A stretch of DNA of 64,000 nt from Prolixibacteraceae bacterium UBA6029 (GCA_002429385.1 DIZL01000074.1:43054-107053); one strand, 5' to 3'. Counted from the stretch's first letter, positions 44,627 to 53,045 are shown. Translations and numbers: made by a program. The notes: a model not told the origin generated them from the letters alone.

Positions 44627-45004
44627 ATGAGTGAAAAGAACAGATATTCGGACGACGAACTTCAGGAATTCAAAGCGATAATTCTTGACAAACTCGAAAA
44701 AGCCCAGAAGGACTATATGATGTACAAAAGCTCCATAACACAGAGCGATGGAAACGATACCCAGGATACTTCACCAACCTTCAAGGTACTCGAAGAGGGC
44801 GCTGCAACCTTGTCAAAGGAAGAAGCCGGCAAGCTGGCTCAGCGTCAGCAGAAATTTATACAGTACTTGCAGGCAGCCCTGGTTCGTATTGAGAATAAGA
44901 CCTATGGCATCTGCCGCGAGACCGGCAAGCTGATTTCGAAAGAACGCCTGCGCGCTGTGCCTCATGCAACGCTCAGTATTGATGCGAAAAACAATCAAAA
45001 ATAA
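44627..45004 (+). CDS. TraR/DksA-family protein with degenerate zinc finger
   Basis: A 125-residue protein with an N-terminal coiled coil (KAIILDKLEKAQKDYMMYK) and the C-terminal DksA-like segment NKTYGICRETGKLISKERLRAVPHAT. Only one cysteine remains of the usual C4 zinc finger, as is common for this protein in Bacteroidota. DksA-like proteins enter the RNA polymerase secondary channel to tune transcription with ppGpp. It sits between ileS and lspA and ends in a strong terminator. Confidence 0.88.
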   Translation: MSEKNRYSDDELQEFKAIILDKLEKAQKDYMMYKSSITQSDGNDTQDTSPTFKVLEEGAATLSKEEAGKLAQRQQKFIQYLQAALVRIENKTYGICRETGKLISKERLRAVPHATLSIDAKNNQK

Positions 45005-45027
45005 AATGGTTTAAAATACCGTTTAAG

Positions 45028-45064
45028 AATGATTGGAGGAGCGATTCCTTCAATCATTTTTTTA
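45028..45064 (+). terminator. Strong Rho-independent terminator after the DksA-like gene
   Basis: AATGATTGGAGGA pairs with TCCTTCAATCATT over 13 bp (one G-T) around a 5-nt loop and is followed by seven Ts. Confidence 0.93.
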
Positions 45065-45076
45065 TAATCCTTAAAG

Positions 45077-45769
45077 ATGTCAAAATTACAAAAGTCAATT
45101 CTCATAGTTGTTTTGGTCCTGCTGGTCGATCAGATCCTGAAGATATGGATTAAAACAAACATGACCCTTGGTGAAGAATTCCCGGTGATCGGCCACTGGT
45201 TTATAATCCATTTTGTTGAAAATAACGGCATGGCCTTTGGCTTCGAGTTTGGAGGCGAATACGGCAAGATCTTTCTAAGCCTGTTTCGTGTATTTGCCGT
45301 GTTCGGCATTGGCTGGTACATCCTAAAACTGGTCAAAAAGGACATCTCCATGGGCTTCATCGCCTGCGTCTCGCTGATCTTTGCAGGGGCCATCGGAAAC
45401 ATCATCGACAGTGCCTTCTACGGACTGATTTTCAACGAAAGCAACGGACAGGTTTCAACCCTGTTTCCTGTCGGTGGAGGTTATGCCTCTTTTCTTCACG
45501 GACGAGTGGTTGATATGTTCTATTTCCCGCTGATTTCAGGCGTTTATCCCAGTTGGGTGCCCTTTGCCGGTGGAAGCGATTTCCAGTTCTTCCGCCCTGT
45601 ATTCAACGTAGCCGATTCGGCCATTTCAGTGGGTATCTTTTCAATCATCCTGTTTTATCGCCGTCAGTTCAATAAACTTGATCTGCATGAAAAAACACCT
45701 GTTACCGATGAAATCAACACCGACGAAGTGCAAACAACAGTCCACGAAAACGATTCTAACTTAAATTGA
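45077..45769 (+). CDS. lspA: Lipoprotein signal peptidase (signal peptidase II)
   Basis: A 230-residue aspartic membrane protease that removes lipoprotein signal peptides. Four membrane helices are visible; conserved blocks are VDQILKIWIKTNM, FVENNGMAFG, GAIGNIIDSAFYG (first catalytic Asp) and HGRVVDMFYFPL followed by FNVADSAISVG (second Asp). It is longer than proteobacterial LspA because of an inserted loop and an acidic tail (VTDEINTDEVQTTVHEND), as usual in Bacteroidota. Confidence 0.95.
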   Translation: MSKLQKSILIVVLVLLVDQILKIWIKTNMTLGEEFPVIGHWFIIHFVENNGMAFGFEFGGEYGKIFLSLFRVFAVFGIGWYILKLVKKDISMGFIACVSLIFAGAIGNIIDSAFYGLIFNESNGQVSTLFPVGGGYASFLHGRVVDMFYFPLISGVYPSWVPFAGGSDFQFFRPVFNVADSAISVGIFSIILFYRRQFNKLDLHEKTPVTDEINTDEVQTTVHENDSNLN

Positions 45770-45778
45770 TTATTTTAC

Positions 45779-45809
45779 TTGCGAAATATCGGCAAATTCT
45801 GTAAACTTG
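45779..45809 (+). promoter_or_regulatory. Candidate promoter of the tRNA gene
   Basis: TTG (45779-45781) and TAAACTTG (45802-45809) lie 20 bp apart. The -7 box differs from TAnnTTTG at one base. Confidence 0.4.
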
Positions 45810-45881
45810 CACTCCGAAAAAAGCGTTCTCTCATTTTGTTAATCATTCAACCTGAAATAAAAAAACCATCAACATATTTCA

Positions 45882-45956
<75 letters not shown>

Positions 45957-45968
45957 TTCAAAATCAAG

Positions 45969-46000
45969 CACTTACGCATTTATTTGTGTAGGTGTTTTTT
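45969..46000 (+). terminator. Rho-independent terminator after the tRNA
   Basis: CACTTACGCA pairs with TGTGTAGGTG (two G-T pairs) around a short T-rich loop and is followed by six Ts. Confidence 0.75.
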
Positions 46001-46179
46001 GCTTTTACCCATCAATGTCCTTGGATTTCTATTTATCCTGAATATTTATTTCTGAATTTAACTGTCCAACTACCAATTATCCTTAGCGATATGAATTGGT
46101 CGACACGCAACCGTCAATTTTCCCTTATCGGGATTTCCTCCTGAGCTTATGCCTCAGTAGTAAAAAAGATGATTCTCCC

Positions 46180-46391
46180 TGACTGGCTTAACAGGCAGCT
46201 GATCCTGTCCATTTCTCTGGCGTTCGGTTCGGGATCGGGAGGGTATTCCTTGGGTATTTATTTTCTATATCTGTACTATGATTGATCTATAACTGTACTA
46301 AAATTCGTATCTTTGTATAGATAGAGATCAATCATAGTTTAATCATTGAAAAGGAATACCCTCTCGAATACTAATTTAATACGAATGAATT
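46180..46391 (+). repeat. Palindromic promoter-bearing leader element, copy 2
   Basis: The leader of the full-length DUF6266 gene matches that of the truncated copy (16815-17043, opposite strand): TGGCTTAACAGGCA, ATCCTGTCC, GGGTATTCCTTGGGTAT, then the inverted repeat ATGATTGATCT/AGATCAATCAT and the outer GGAATACCCTC arm. Between 46001 and 46179 I see no other feature. Confidence 0.85.
46308..46315 (+). promoter_or_regulatory. -7 box inside leader copy 2
   Basis: TATCTTTG lies between the arms of the inverted repeat, 77 bp before the DUF6266 ATG, as in copy 1. Confidence 0.6.
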
Positions 46392-47024
46392 ATGGCACGA
46401 ATGAAACGGAACATCGGTGATCTGGTCTCAGGACGGATCGCGAACGTGGTATTTTACACGCGGAATGGAGTTAACTATGTGAGGGCGGCCCCTGAGCGTA
46501 AAAAAGATTCCTGGTCTCCGCAGCAGTTGTTGCACCGCCAGCGGTTTAGCAAGGCCAGCTACCTTTGGAGCCAGCTGAAAAAATCAAGTGTTGCGCCTAT
46601 CTGGAACCTTGCAACTGAGCACGCAAATGGTTATGCCTGGTTTATGAAAGCCAACATGCCAGCCTATGCCCTTGATGGCAGCATTATTGACCCCAAAATG
46701 CTGAAGATCTCCACGGGTAAACTACATCTGCCAATGGATCTGGAAGCCTCCCGAGAGGCAGCAGGAAGCGCTGCGATAGCCGTTAGTTGGAAGAATGATC
46801 CAAATATGAGGGGGAAACGCCTGGTGGATGAATTAATGGCCGTAAGCGCAACCGATGGGCATTACTCTGCCCTGACTCCAATAGGTCTGCTGAGAAGCGC
46901 CCAAAATGGCTCATTTACATTGCCCGTAAAGCCAGCCGATGCAACGCATGTTTACCTGTTCTTTGCCTCAGCAGATGGGATGGATTATACGGAGAGCGTT
47001 TGCTTTGAATTAGGTACGAATTAG
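46392..47024 (+). CDS. DUF6266-family protein (full length)
   Basis: A 210-residue protein of unknown function. The N-terminal ~95 residues are basic and strongly conserved with the truncated paralogue at 16524-16808 (GDLVSGRIANVVFYTRNGVN, WSPQQLLHRQRFSKASYLW). The C-terminal ~110 residues look like a beta-sandwich domain (LHLPMDLEASREAAGSAAIA, HVYLFFASADGMDYTESVCF), as in a fibronectin-like or phage virion-decoration fold. It starts a block of accessory genes after the tRNA. From 47025 to 47194 there is no gene. Confidence 0.82.
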   Translation: MARMKRNIGDLVSGRIANVVFYTRNGVNYVRAAPERKKDSWSPQQLLHRQRFSKASYLWSQLKKSSVAPIWNLATEHANGYAWFMKANMPAYALDGSIIDPKMLKISTGKLHLPMDLEASREAAGSAAIAVSWKNDPNMRGKRLVDELMAVSATDGHYSALTPIGLLRSAQNGSFTLPVKPADATHVYLFFASADGMDYTESVCFELGTN

Positions 47025-47194
47025 ACGAATTAATATGGTTTCCCCCATTTACGCTATACGCTATAGTTTTATTAGCGGATAGATTTTTGTGCCCTGAAAT
47101 GATCGGTTATTGGACTGTTCATACTTTTAATGATTTTCCTAAATGGTTGCACATAAATATTCCTTATATTTCCGAATGTAATTAATCATGTGTA

Positions 47195-48322
47195 ATGGAG
47201 AATCTATTGTCGATCTCATACAATATTCTATTTGGGAGTTTGCGCCCTTGGACTCCAACCAATCAGGGGGAGGAAAAATTCCGGCATTTGTTAAACCAAC
47301 ACCTGAGAAAAAGCAAAGACAATGTCCCTGATTTTTTCAGGCACCTTAAAACTGCATTTGAAAATCTTCAACTTCAAACCGAAACTGAAAATCTCAGTGA
47401 GTTTGATCTGCTATCGCAAGCTGTTACAGGTCCGGATTTTGAAAATGAATTTCAAATGATATCCCTGCCAGTATTTTTCAATAAACAGACCGAGTTCTAT
47501 TCCCTTCTAATCAAAAATGAATTGATTGGTACGCTGTCAGTTGTTTTTGAGAAATTAAAGCAAGCTGATGAGGTAGAGACTAAATGTACCCTCTATCATC
47601 TGTTCGAAAAAATAAATGAACTTTTAAGCAAAACTTCAGAACTTACTCTTGACGACAAAGCGATTTTATTCATCATTAATACCTTGAAATTATGCCTTTT
47701 AAATCTTCATACCGAACTTGTTCGTCATTACAAGGAATATCTTGATTTTGAAGTCTTAAGCGAAGGTGAAGTGCTGTATCAGATAGATCCTGATTTTGAA
47801 TATAAAAAAACAGAAACGGTAGGCATCGCCTATTTAATTGACCGGTTCTTAAACGAAAACAAGGCTAGGGTAAAAGCTTCTGAAAAGGAGATTGTTGTTC
47901 CGGCAGTAAAAAAAGAAGCTGTAATAATTGAAGTCCAAGTATTTATACCCCGTCAATCAGATTTCAGAGGTTCAGGGAAAAGCCCGGTAAGCTTTACGGA
48001 CATTAGTAATGTGGTACTTTTTTCAAATTTCGAGAAGGAACTCTTCGATTCAAAACTTATTGACGCAGATTACCAGTTTCAGCCCAGGCGAGGTCGTAAG
48101 GAAATGCTTGCTGCACTTTACAAAATACTGATACAGAAGAATTATTTCCATAAAACAAATCGTAAAAAGGGAAAACCTTTTGAAGCATGTCATTACAGGC
48201 AATATCTGGATTACAGATATGATACCGACACTTCGCAGCAATTCCGGAAATGCACTCCGGAGAAAATTCAGCAATTCAAGCATAAGTACTCTTGGATAGA
48301 TAATATTGCCTTTTGCAGATAA
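47195..48322 (+). CDS. Uncharacterised protein of mobile-element type (RteC/DUF6617-like, tentative)
   Basis: A 375-residue, mainly alpha-helical soluble protein I do not firmly recognise. The N-terminal ~220 residues are acidic and helical (FENLQLQTETENLSEF, LYHLFEKINELLSKTSEL). The C-terminal ~90 residues (GRKEMLAALYKILIQKNYF, CHYRQYLDYRYDTDTSQQ, CTPEKIQQFKHKY) resemble the tail of RteC-like or DUF6617 proteins that accompany Bacteroidota mobile elements; this is from memory and unverified. It precedes two excisionase-like HTH genes on the same strand. Confidence 0.5.
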   Translation: MENLLSISYNILFGSLRPWTPTNQGEEKFRHLLNQHLRKSKDNVPDFFRHLKTAFENLQLQTETENLSEFDLLSQAVTGPDFENEFQMISLPVFFNKQTEFYSLLIKNELIGTLSVVFEKLKQADEVETKCTLYHLFEKINELLSKTSELTLDDKAILFIINTLKLCLLNLHTELVRHYKEYLDFEVLSEGEVLYQIDPDFEYKKTETVGIAYLIDRFLNENKARVKASEKEIVVPAVKKEAVIIEVQVFIPRQSDFRGSGKSPVSFTDISNVVLFSNFEKELFDSKLIDADYQFQPRRGRKEMLAALYKILIQKNYFHKTNRKKGKPFEACHYRQYLDYRYDTDTSQQFRKCTPEKIQQFKHKYSWIDNIAFCR

Positions 48323-48468
48323 ATTACCACCCTTACAAATCGTTAATACTGCCCTTAATACCACCCCATCCCCACATGTATCTGACTATGTGGCTCTTAA
48401 CTCTTTTCCGATAATACCGCTTTTCTCAATATTATAGTACCTCCAAAATTCTCCTGAACTTTGTCATG

Positions 48469-48504
48469 TCATTGAAAATCAATGATGACTTTACCGGTAA
48501 AGTC
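48469..48504. promoter_or_regulatory. Two adjacent perfect palindromes before the HTH genes
   Basis: TCATTGA-AAA-TCAATGA (48469-48485) is followed by the perfect 18-bp palindrome GACTTTACCGGTAAAGTC (48487-48504), 26 bp before the ATG of the first HTH gene. They look like tandem operator or recombination-accessory sites. Confidence 0.55.
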
Positions 48505-48530
48505 CATTTCTTATTTCAAATTTTTAAGTA

Positions 48531-48827
48531 ATGGACACAAATGTTTCAACACAATTAGAAGAGCTGAAAAAGCTCATTCAGGAGCAAAACTTGCTCAAGA
48601 AAGAAGTTTTAACATCAAAAGAAACGTCGGTTTATCTGGGTTTGTCCCTGGGATACCTGTATAAGCTGACCGGCAAAAGCAAGATCCCGGCTTACAAGCC
48701 CAATAACGGTAAGCTGTATTACCGGAGGATGGATTTGAATCGCTGGATGTTGTCCAAACGCAGGGCGTGCCTTACAGCGATGTCAGATTCATGCGAGTTG
48801 TTTATCAATCAACCTGAAAAGGACTGA
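48531..48827 (+). CDS. Excisionase-like helix-turn-helix protein 1
   Basis: A 98-residue protein with an N-terminal coiled coil (LEELKKLIQEQNLLKKE) and a winged MerR/excisionase-type HTH_17 domain (LTSKETSVYLGLSLGYLYKL, then IPAYKPNNGKLYYRRMDLNR). Such proteins act as recombination directionality factors or small regulators in Bacteroidota mobile elements. The next HTH gene begins 2 nt later. Confidence 0.85.
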   Translation: MDTNVSTQLEELKKLIQEQNLLKKEVLTSKETSVYLGLSLGYLYKLTGKSKIPAYKPNNGKLYYRRMDLNRWMLSKRRACLTAMSDSCELFINQPEKD

Positions 48828-48829
48828 TC

Positions 48830-49111
48830 ATGCAGGAGATCTTAAACGCAATGCTCCAGCTTGCTGAAGAACTGAAAGAGGTCAAGGCGCTGATTCAAAA
48901 CCTGAAGAAAAGCCGGACTGAACAGTTTAAAGAATCATGGATTGACGGGCAGGAGGTTTCTCTTGCCCTCAATCTAAGTCCACGCTCCCTGCAAACCCTG
49001 CGCACTAAGGGTGTGCTGCCCTTCTCCCAATTTAATGGTAAATGCTATTACAAGGCATCCGACCTGGAAGCGCTGCTCGAAAGCAATTATACCCTTAACA
49101 AAAAAAAGTAA
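48830..49111 (+). CDS. Excisionase-like helix-turn-helix protein 2
   Basis: A 93-residue protein, again with a coiled coil (LAEELKEVKALIQNLKK) and an HTH_17-type domain (WIDGQEVSLALNLSPRSLQT, then GVLPFSQFNGKCYYKASDLE). It follows the first HTH gene by 2 nt. The pairing of two such proteins upstream of a BT4734-like gene is typical of integrated elements in Bacteroidota. Confidence 0.85.
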   Translation: MQEILNAMLQLAEELKEVKALIQNLKKSRTEQFKESWIDGQEVSLALNLSPRSLQTLRTKGVLPFSQFNGKCYYKASDLEALLESNYTLNKKK

Positions 49112-49115
49112 AGTG

Positions 49116-50072
49116 ATGATTAACGAAACGGATATTTTGCACATCACCCATTACGGATTGAATATTTACGCTCATATTTTGCGTACGTATTATCCGGAGG
49201 AGGTAGTTCTTGAACTTTCGGGCAAACAGTGTAAACCCACCCGAAATCCATTCAACGTCAACCGGCACAGCCTGAATATCAGCAATCTTGCTGGAGTATT
49301 CTGTTACGAGGACAGCGAAAACCCCGACTTCAAAGGCAATCCTTTCGATTTTGCTGCGCTTCACTACGGTTTAACAGGGCAGGAATTGCTGGAAAAGTTA
49401 AATCAAGAGATGAACCTGCTAATTGGAAAGCCAAAAGGGTTTTATACCAACGATCAGAATAAACTGTTTGTTCCTGAATTCGTAATGAGCTTGCCCAGCT
49501 TCAGTTATTACCGCTGTCCGATAAGCAATACCCAGCCTAATGCGGAAATATCGCTCCTGGATGCTTACAAGGTCATCAGCGGTAATCGGTACAAAGTCAG
49601 GACTGCTGAGCTGAGAGGCATTCACGAACCGGAAGCGGCAAGTAAATACAAACGAACACACTTTGATTATGTGACATTCTCAGGGGTGTTTTCAAAGCGC
49701 AGCGATGCAGCTTTGGTAACCCATTCAGGGCTTTTAACGCTCGATTTTGATCACGTAATTAATGTCAGTGAACTCAAGGGAACTTTGCTCGCAGATCAGT
49801 ATTTCGAAACTGAACTGATGTTTGTCTCTCCTTCGGGCCACGGGCTGAAATGGATCATTGCCATTGATGTGAATCAATGTGCTCATCAGAGGTGGTTTCT
49901 GGCTGTGGAGGCGTATTTAAAGACCAAATACGGGTTAGAGATAGACCAGTCAGGGAAAGACATTTCCCGGGCTTGCTTCCTGTCTCATGATCCGGAAGTC
50001 TATATTAACCCAATTTATTTAAGTTGTCCTTATTCACAAACTTTTAATACAAATGGTCATGAATCTAAATAA
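49116..50072 (+). CDS. BT4734/VirE-N-like replication protein of a mobile element
   Basis: A 318-residue protein. Its second half has the BT4734/BF3469-like domain (YVTFSGVFSKRSDAALVTHS, LLTLDFDHV, MFVSPSGHGLKWIIAID, QSGKDISRACFLSHDPEVYI), related to primase-polymerase folds with an acidic DFD motif. The N-terminal part has GNPFDFAALHYGLTGQELLE, as in CHC2-associated primase helpers. The ATG at 49116 begins 4 nt after the HTH stop. The normal C-terminal helicase partner is encoded separately, at 50531. Confidence 0.8.
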   Translation: MINETDILHITHYGLNIYAHILRTYYPEEVVLELSGKQCKPTRNPFNVNRHSLNISNLAGVFCYEDSENPDFKGNPFDFAALHYGLTGQELLEKLNQEMNLLIGKPKGFYTNDQNKLFVPEFVMSLPSFSYYRCPISNTQPNAEISLLDAYKVISGNRYKVRTAELRGIHEPEAASKYKRTHFDYVTFSGVFSKRSDAALVTHSGLLTLDFDHVINVSELKGTLLADQYFETELMFVSPSGHGLKWIIAIDVNQCAHQRWFLAVEAYLKTKYGLEIDQSGKDISRACFLSHDPEVYINPIYLSCPYSQTFNTNGHESK

Positions 50073-50232
50073 ACAATTTATCGCATTGTTAAAGAAGGTT
50101 TTTAAACCACGATCCTTCAATTGGGGCCTTTGGGGACCTGCTCTCACTTTCACCTTTCTCTATGTGGTCTTACTGATGGATTTCTTCATTATTGCCTTGG
50201 CTACTGCTATGAGACTTCACCCACCTTCATAA
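50059..50232 (+). CDS. Small single-pass membrane protein
   Basis: A 57-residue frame that overlaps the end of the preceding gene by 14 nt. It has a basic N-terminus (MNLNKQFIALLKKVFKPRS) and one hydrophobic helix (LTFTFLYVVLLMDFFIIALA). Alternative in-frame ATG at 50053. The overlap with the upstream gene suggests translational coupling. Function is unknown. Confidence 0.5.
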   Translation: MNLNKQFIALLKKVFKPRSFNWGLWGPALTFTFLYVVLLMDFFIIALATAMRLHPPS

Positions 50233-50253
50233 CATGGATCAGACCCCACAACC

Positions 50254-50477
50254 CCCAACCTTATTGACCTTATTCCTATTCGGATAAACAGATAAGGTTG
50301 GGTTCAGGGGCGTTCTGTAAGTTACTAAGGTTAATAAATTGAAATTAAGGTTTTTCGGTTCCGCTAGGAACCAAATGTGGGTAGAATAAATATTGTCATT
50401 ATGCCTTTTGTCCCATACAGGACAAAAGCTCAATGGATTAATGGTTTTTTCTACCCACATATTTTCCCTAAGGGAAA
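50254..50477. repeat. Cluster of five perfect inverted repeats before the primase gene
   Basis: The ~300-bp gap holds CCCAACCTTAT/ATAAGGTTGGG (50254-50264, 50292-50302), GGTTCC-GCTA-GGAACC (50357-50372), ATGTGGGTAGAA/TTCTACCCACAT (50375-50386, 50449-50460), nested within it CTTTTGTCC/GGACAAAAG (50405-50413, 50420-50428), and TTTCCC-TAA-GGGAAA (50463-50477). It could be a replication or transfer origin or a structured RNA. No protein gene is present. Confidence 0.85.
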
Positions 50478-50530
50478 TTTTAAAACAGGTTTTAGTAAAA
50501 ATGCATGATATGCTATAATAATATAAACAG

Positions 50531-52363
50531 ATGAAGAAGAAATTTAATCCACAGGAGTGGTTGGAAAACATCGATAAAGGGAAAGAGGAAAAAGAAATAA
50601 GGAAAACGGATGAGGGGGTCCCGAAACAAGTTCGGGATGACGGGGCAATCAACACTGTACGGGATGACGTTGAATTGATCATTTCGCGCATTGAAGCCGC
50701 ACAAAGGGATATTACGGCTAGTTATAAGGATTGGCGGGATATTGGCTTTGCGCTGGCGGACGAGTATGGCGAAAGAGGACGAGACTACTATCATCGGATC
50801 AGCCGGCTTTATCCCGGCTATTCTGACACCGATTGCAACAATCAATACAATAGTTGTATGAATGCCAAAGGTCATGGGATAACCATGAAAACGTTCTTTC
50901 ACCTTGCAAAGCAGGCTGGGATTGATGTGAGAGTGCAGGAAGACGGAAGACAGGAGTCGGGAGACCGAAGAACGGAGACTCAAGACCAAAGACCGGAGAC
51001 GGGAGACGGGAGACCGGAAAAGGAGGCGAATGATGTGGTGGATTTGCCAACGCTGCCGGATGAGGTGTTTGTTGCTCTGCCTGATTTTCTTCAAAAGGTG
51101 GTGGCTCAGTGTACATCCAATGAGGAGCGGGATATTTTGCTGCTGGGGTCTTTGGTTACCCTTAGTTCCTGCCTGCCAAAAGTGTATGGGGTCTATGACG
51201 GCAAAAGGGTTTATCCCAATCTCTATTTGTTCATTACCGCCCAAGCCTCAGCCGGAAAAGGCCGGTTGGTCCATTGCAAACAACTGGTTAAGCCAGTTCA
51301 TTGGGAACTGAGAAAGTTGACCCATCAAATGAAGCAGCAATATGAGATGGAAATGAGGGAATACAACCTGCAGAAAGGAAAGGATTTAAGCATTGAAAAG
51401 CCTGTAAAGCCACCCGAGAAGATGCTTATCATCCCGGCCAATAACAGTACAACGGGTGTTTTCCAGTTGCTGTCGGACAACGAGGGGAAAGGTCTGATCT
51501 TCGAGACCGAGGGGGACACCCTGGCACAGGCTTTTAAGAGTGATTACGGGAATTATTCGGATGGTTTCCGCAAGGCCTTTCACCATGAAACAATTTCGTA
51601 TTACCGACGTACGGACCGTGAATATGTGGAGATTGAATCTCCCTGCCTTTCAACGGTTCTGTCAGGAACACCCAAACAGGTGGCCGCACTCATTCCCAAT
51701 GCGGAGAATGGATTGTTCAGCCGGTTTATCTTCTATTTCATGAACATCAAACCCGTTTGGAAAAATGTGTTTGCTTCGAACAACGATGGACTGGAGGTGT
51801 ATTTCGATGGCCTGGGACAGGAGTTTTTACCGCTTTACAAGGCACTGAATGAGAACCCGGCCATACGGTTTTGCCTGACCGATGAGCAACAGGATCAGTT
51901 TCATGTCTTCTTTACGCAGATACAGGAAAAATACCTGACACTGCAGGGCATGGACTATATGGCAACGATCCGGCGACTGGGATTGATTGCCTTCCGCATC
52001 GCCATGGTTTTTACAAGCCTTCGCTTGCTTGAAACGGGTGATTTCTCGGAAAAGCAGGTTTGCACCGACAGCGATTTCCAGACGGCACTTTCGATGGTCA
52101 GAATCCTGGTTAAACATTCCAGTCATGTGTATTCAGAGTTGCCGGAGGATATAAAACCTGCAAAGCCCAAAGACCGGAAGGAGCAATTTTTGGATAAGCT
52201 GCCTGAGAAGTTTAGCCGACAAGATTATCTCGAACTGGCCAAGAGTTTATCCATTCCAGTTAGGACTGCGGAAAAATATATCTATCAATTTACCGAAAAG
52301 GGCTTGTTGTTTCGGGACCAGCAGAATAGTTACATCAATCTGACAATTACGGAGGGGAAGTGA
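50531..52363 (+). CDS. PriCT-2/DUF3987-like primase-helicase of a mobile element
   Basis: A 610-residue protein. Residues ~50-135 fit the primase C-terminal-2 domain (DWRDIGFALADEYGERGRDY, GHGITMKTFFHLAKQAGID). From ~180 on it is a DUF3987-type ATPase (FITAQASAGKGRLVHCKQL with a P-loop-like AGKGR, IPANNSTTGVFQLLSDN, LIFETEGDTLAQAFKSDYG, SPCLSTVLSGTPKQVAALI). A winged-helix tail ends it (FSRQDYLELAKSLSIPVRTA). Two segments are repeat-derived: residues ~28-38 (a 26-bp palindromic repeat) and ~138-162 (a GGAGAC-type microsatellite encoding RRTETQDQRPETGDGRPE). It probably primes or replicates the element. Confidence 0.85.
   Translation: MKKKFNPQEWLENIDKGKEEKEIRKTDEGVPKQVRDDGAINTVRDDVELIISRIEAAQRDITASYKDWRDIGFALADEYGERGRDYYHRISRLYPGYSDTDCNNQYNSCMNAKGHGITMKTFFHLAKQAGIDVRVQEDGRQESGDRRTETQDQRPETGDGRPEKEANDVVDLPTLPDEVFVALPDFLQKVVAQCTSNEERDILLLGSLVTLSSCLPKVYGVYDGKRVYPNLYLFITAQASAGKGRLVHCKQLVKPVHWELRKLTHQMKQQYEMEMREYNLQKGKDLSIEKPVKPPEKMLIIPANNSTTGVFQLLSDNEGKGLIFETEGDTLAQAFKSDYGNYSDGFRKAFHHETISYYRRTDREYVEIESPCLSTVLSGTPKQVAALIPNAENGLFSRFIFYFMNIKPVWKNVFASNNDGLEVYFDGLGQEFLPLYKALNENPAIRFCLTDEQQDQFHVFFTQIQEKYLTLQGMDYMATIRRLGLIAFRIAMVFTSLRLLETGDFSEKQVCTDSDFQTALSMVRILVKHSSHVYSELPEDIKPAKPKDRKEQFLDKLPEKFSRQDYLELAKSLSIPVRTAEKYIYQFTEKGLLFRDQQNSYINLTITEGK
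50617..50642. repeat. 26-bp palindromic dispersed repeat (copy 2), inside the primase gene
   Basis: The segment matches the reverse complement of 6002-6027 with a few changes (CCCGAAACAAGTTCGGGATG). It is translated in frame as part of GVPKQVRDDG, in a variable linker near the start of the primase. Confidence 0.75.
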
Positions 52364-52431
52364 GAAAGATAAGAGACAGTGAGCAGGGGAAACTTGTAAT
52401 TTGTAATTCAATCCTGCTTTCATATCCTCCA

Positions 52432-52479
52432 TTTACTCCGTTTACTCCGTTTACTCCGTTTACTCTATTTACTCTATTT
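52432..52479. repeat. Minisatellite TTTACTCCG (left block)
   Basis: A 9-bp unit is repeated about five times, first as TTTACTCCG and then as TTTACTCTA. The right block at 52711-52737 carries the complement (TAAATGGAG). The two blocks face each other across ~230 bp, and I see no gene there except a short Lys-rich frame. Confidence 0.85.
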
Positions 52480-52651
52480 GGTATTTTATTCAAATCTCTA
52501 ATTTTTCCTTGCATTCAATCATTTTAAAACTAAGAAAAGAAAACTGAAACAAATAAACCATTCATACAACAATCGCTTGTTTAATTCACTGCAAAGTGAT
52601 CATTCACTGCAAAAAAGTTTATCTCTATCTATAAAGATAAAGGGAGGGACT

Positions 52652-52708
52652 ATGTCTAAGAAGAAAAAAGAAGAGAGTAAGAAGAAAAAAGTAAAAAAGG
52701 GGAAATAG
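52652..52708 (+). CDS. Possible 18-residue lysine-rich peptide
   Basis: ATG at 52652 opens 18 codons (MSKKKKEESKKKKVKKGK) and is preceded by AAAGGGAGGGAC, an unusually good Shine-Dalgarno-like run. Eleven of 18 residues are Lys. It lies between the inverted minisatellites. It could be a real basic peptide or simply A-rich DNA. Confidence 0.25.
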   Translation: MSKKKKEESKKKKVKKGK

Positions 52709-52710
52709 GG

Positions 52711-52737
52711 TAAATGGAGTAAATGGAGTAAATGGGG
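52711..52737. repeat. Minisatellite TAAATGGAG (right block)
   Basis: Three copies of TAAATGGAG/TAAATGGGG form the inverted counterpart of the block at 52432-52479. The following ~300 bp to 53045 hold only an operator-like inverted repeat. Confidence 0.85.
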
Positions 52738-52987
52738 GAAAAGGCAAATGGGCAGAAAAGCATAGTGATCAGTTTAAGCTAATGATATTGAAACACAAGA
52801 ATAAACAAAAGACAATAGTATAATAGCGTAAAGGGGCAGCGTAGGAAACATATTATAAAGTCACGAACTTTTATGGCATTTTGCATTTTTGTTGTTGAGC
52901 ATGTCTAGGCATCTTACATTTCCTAAGAATCTCCTTCCCTATATTGATAAATATTATTCCATTATTATTAACTTAGCCATTCTTTGA

Positions 52988-53011
52988 ATGAATTCAAAAG
53001 TATAAATTCAT
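52988..53011. promoter_or_regulatory. Candidate operator upstream of the WYL regulator
   Basis: ATGAATT and AATTCAT form a perfect 7-bp inverted repeat with a 10-bp spacer, 34 bp before the GTG at 53046. WYL-type repressors of defence islands commonly bind inverted repeats in their own promoter. Confidence 0.35.
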
Positions 53012-53045
53012 AAATTGCACATCCATCTTAAACTAAAGTGAATCA

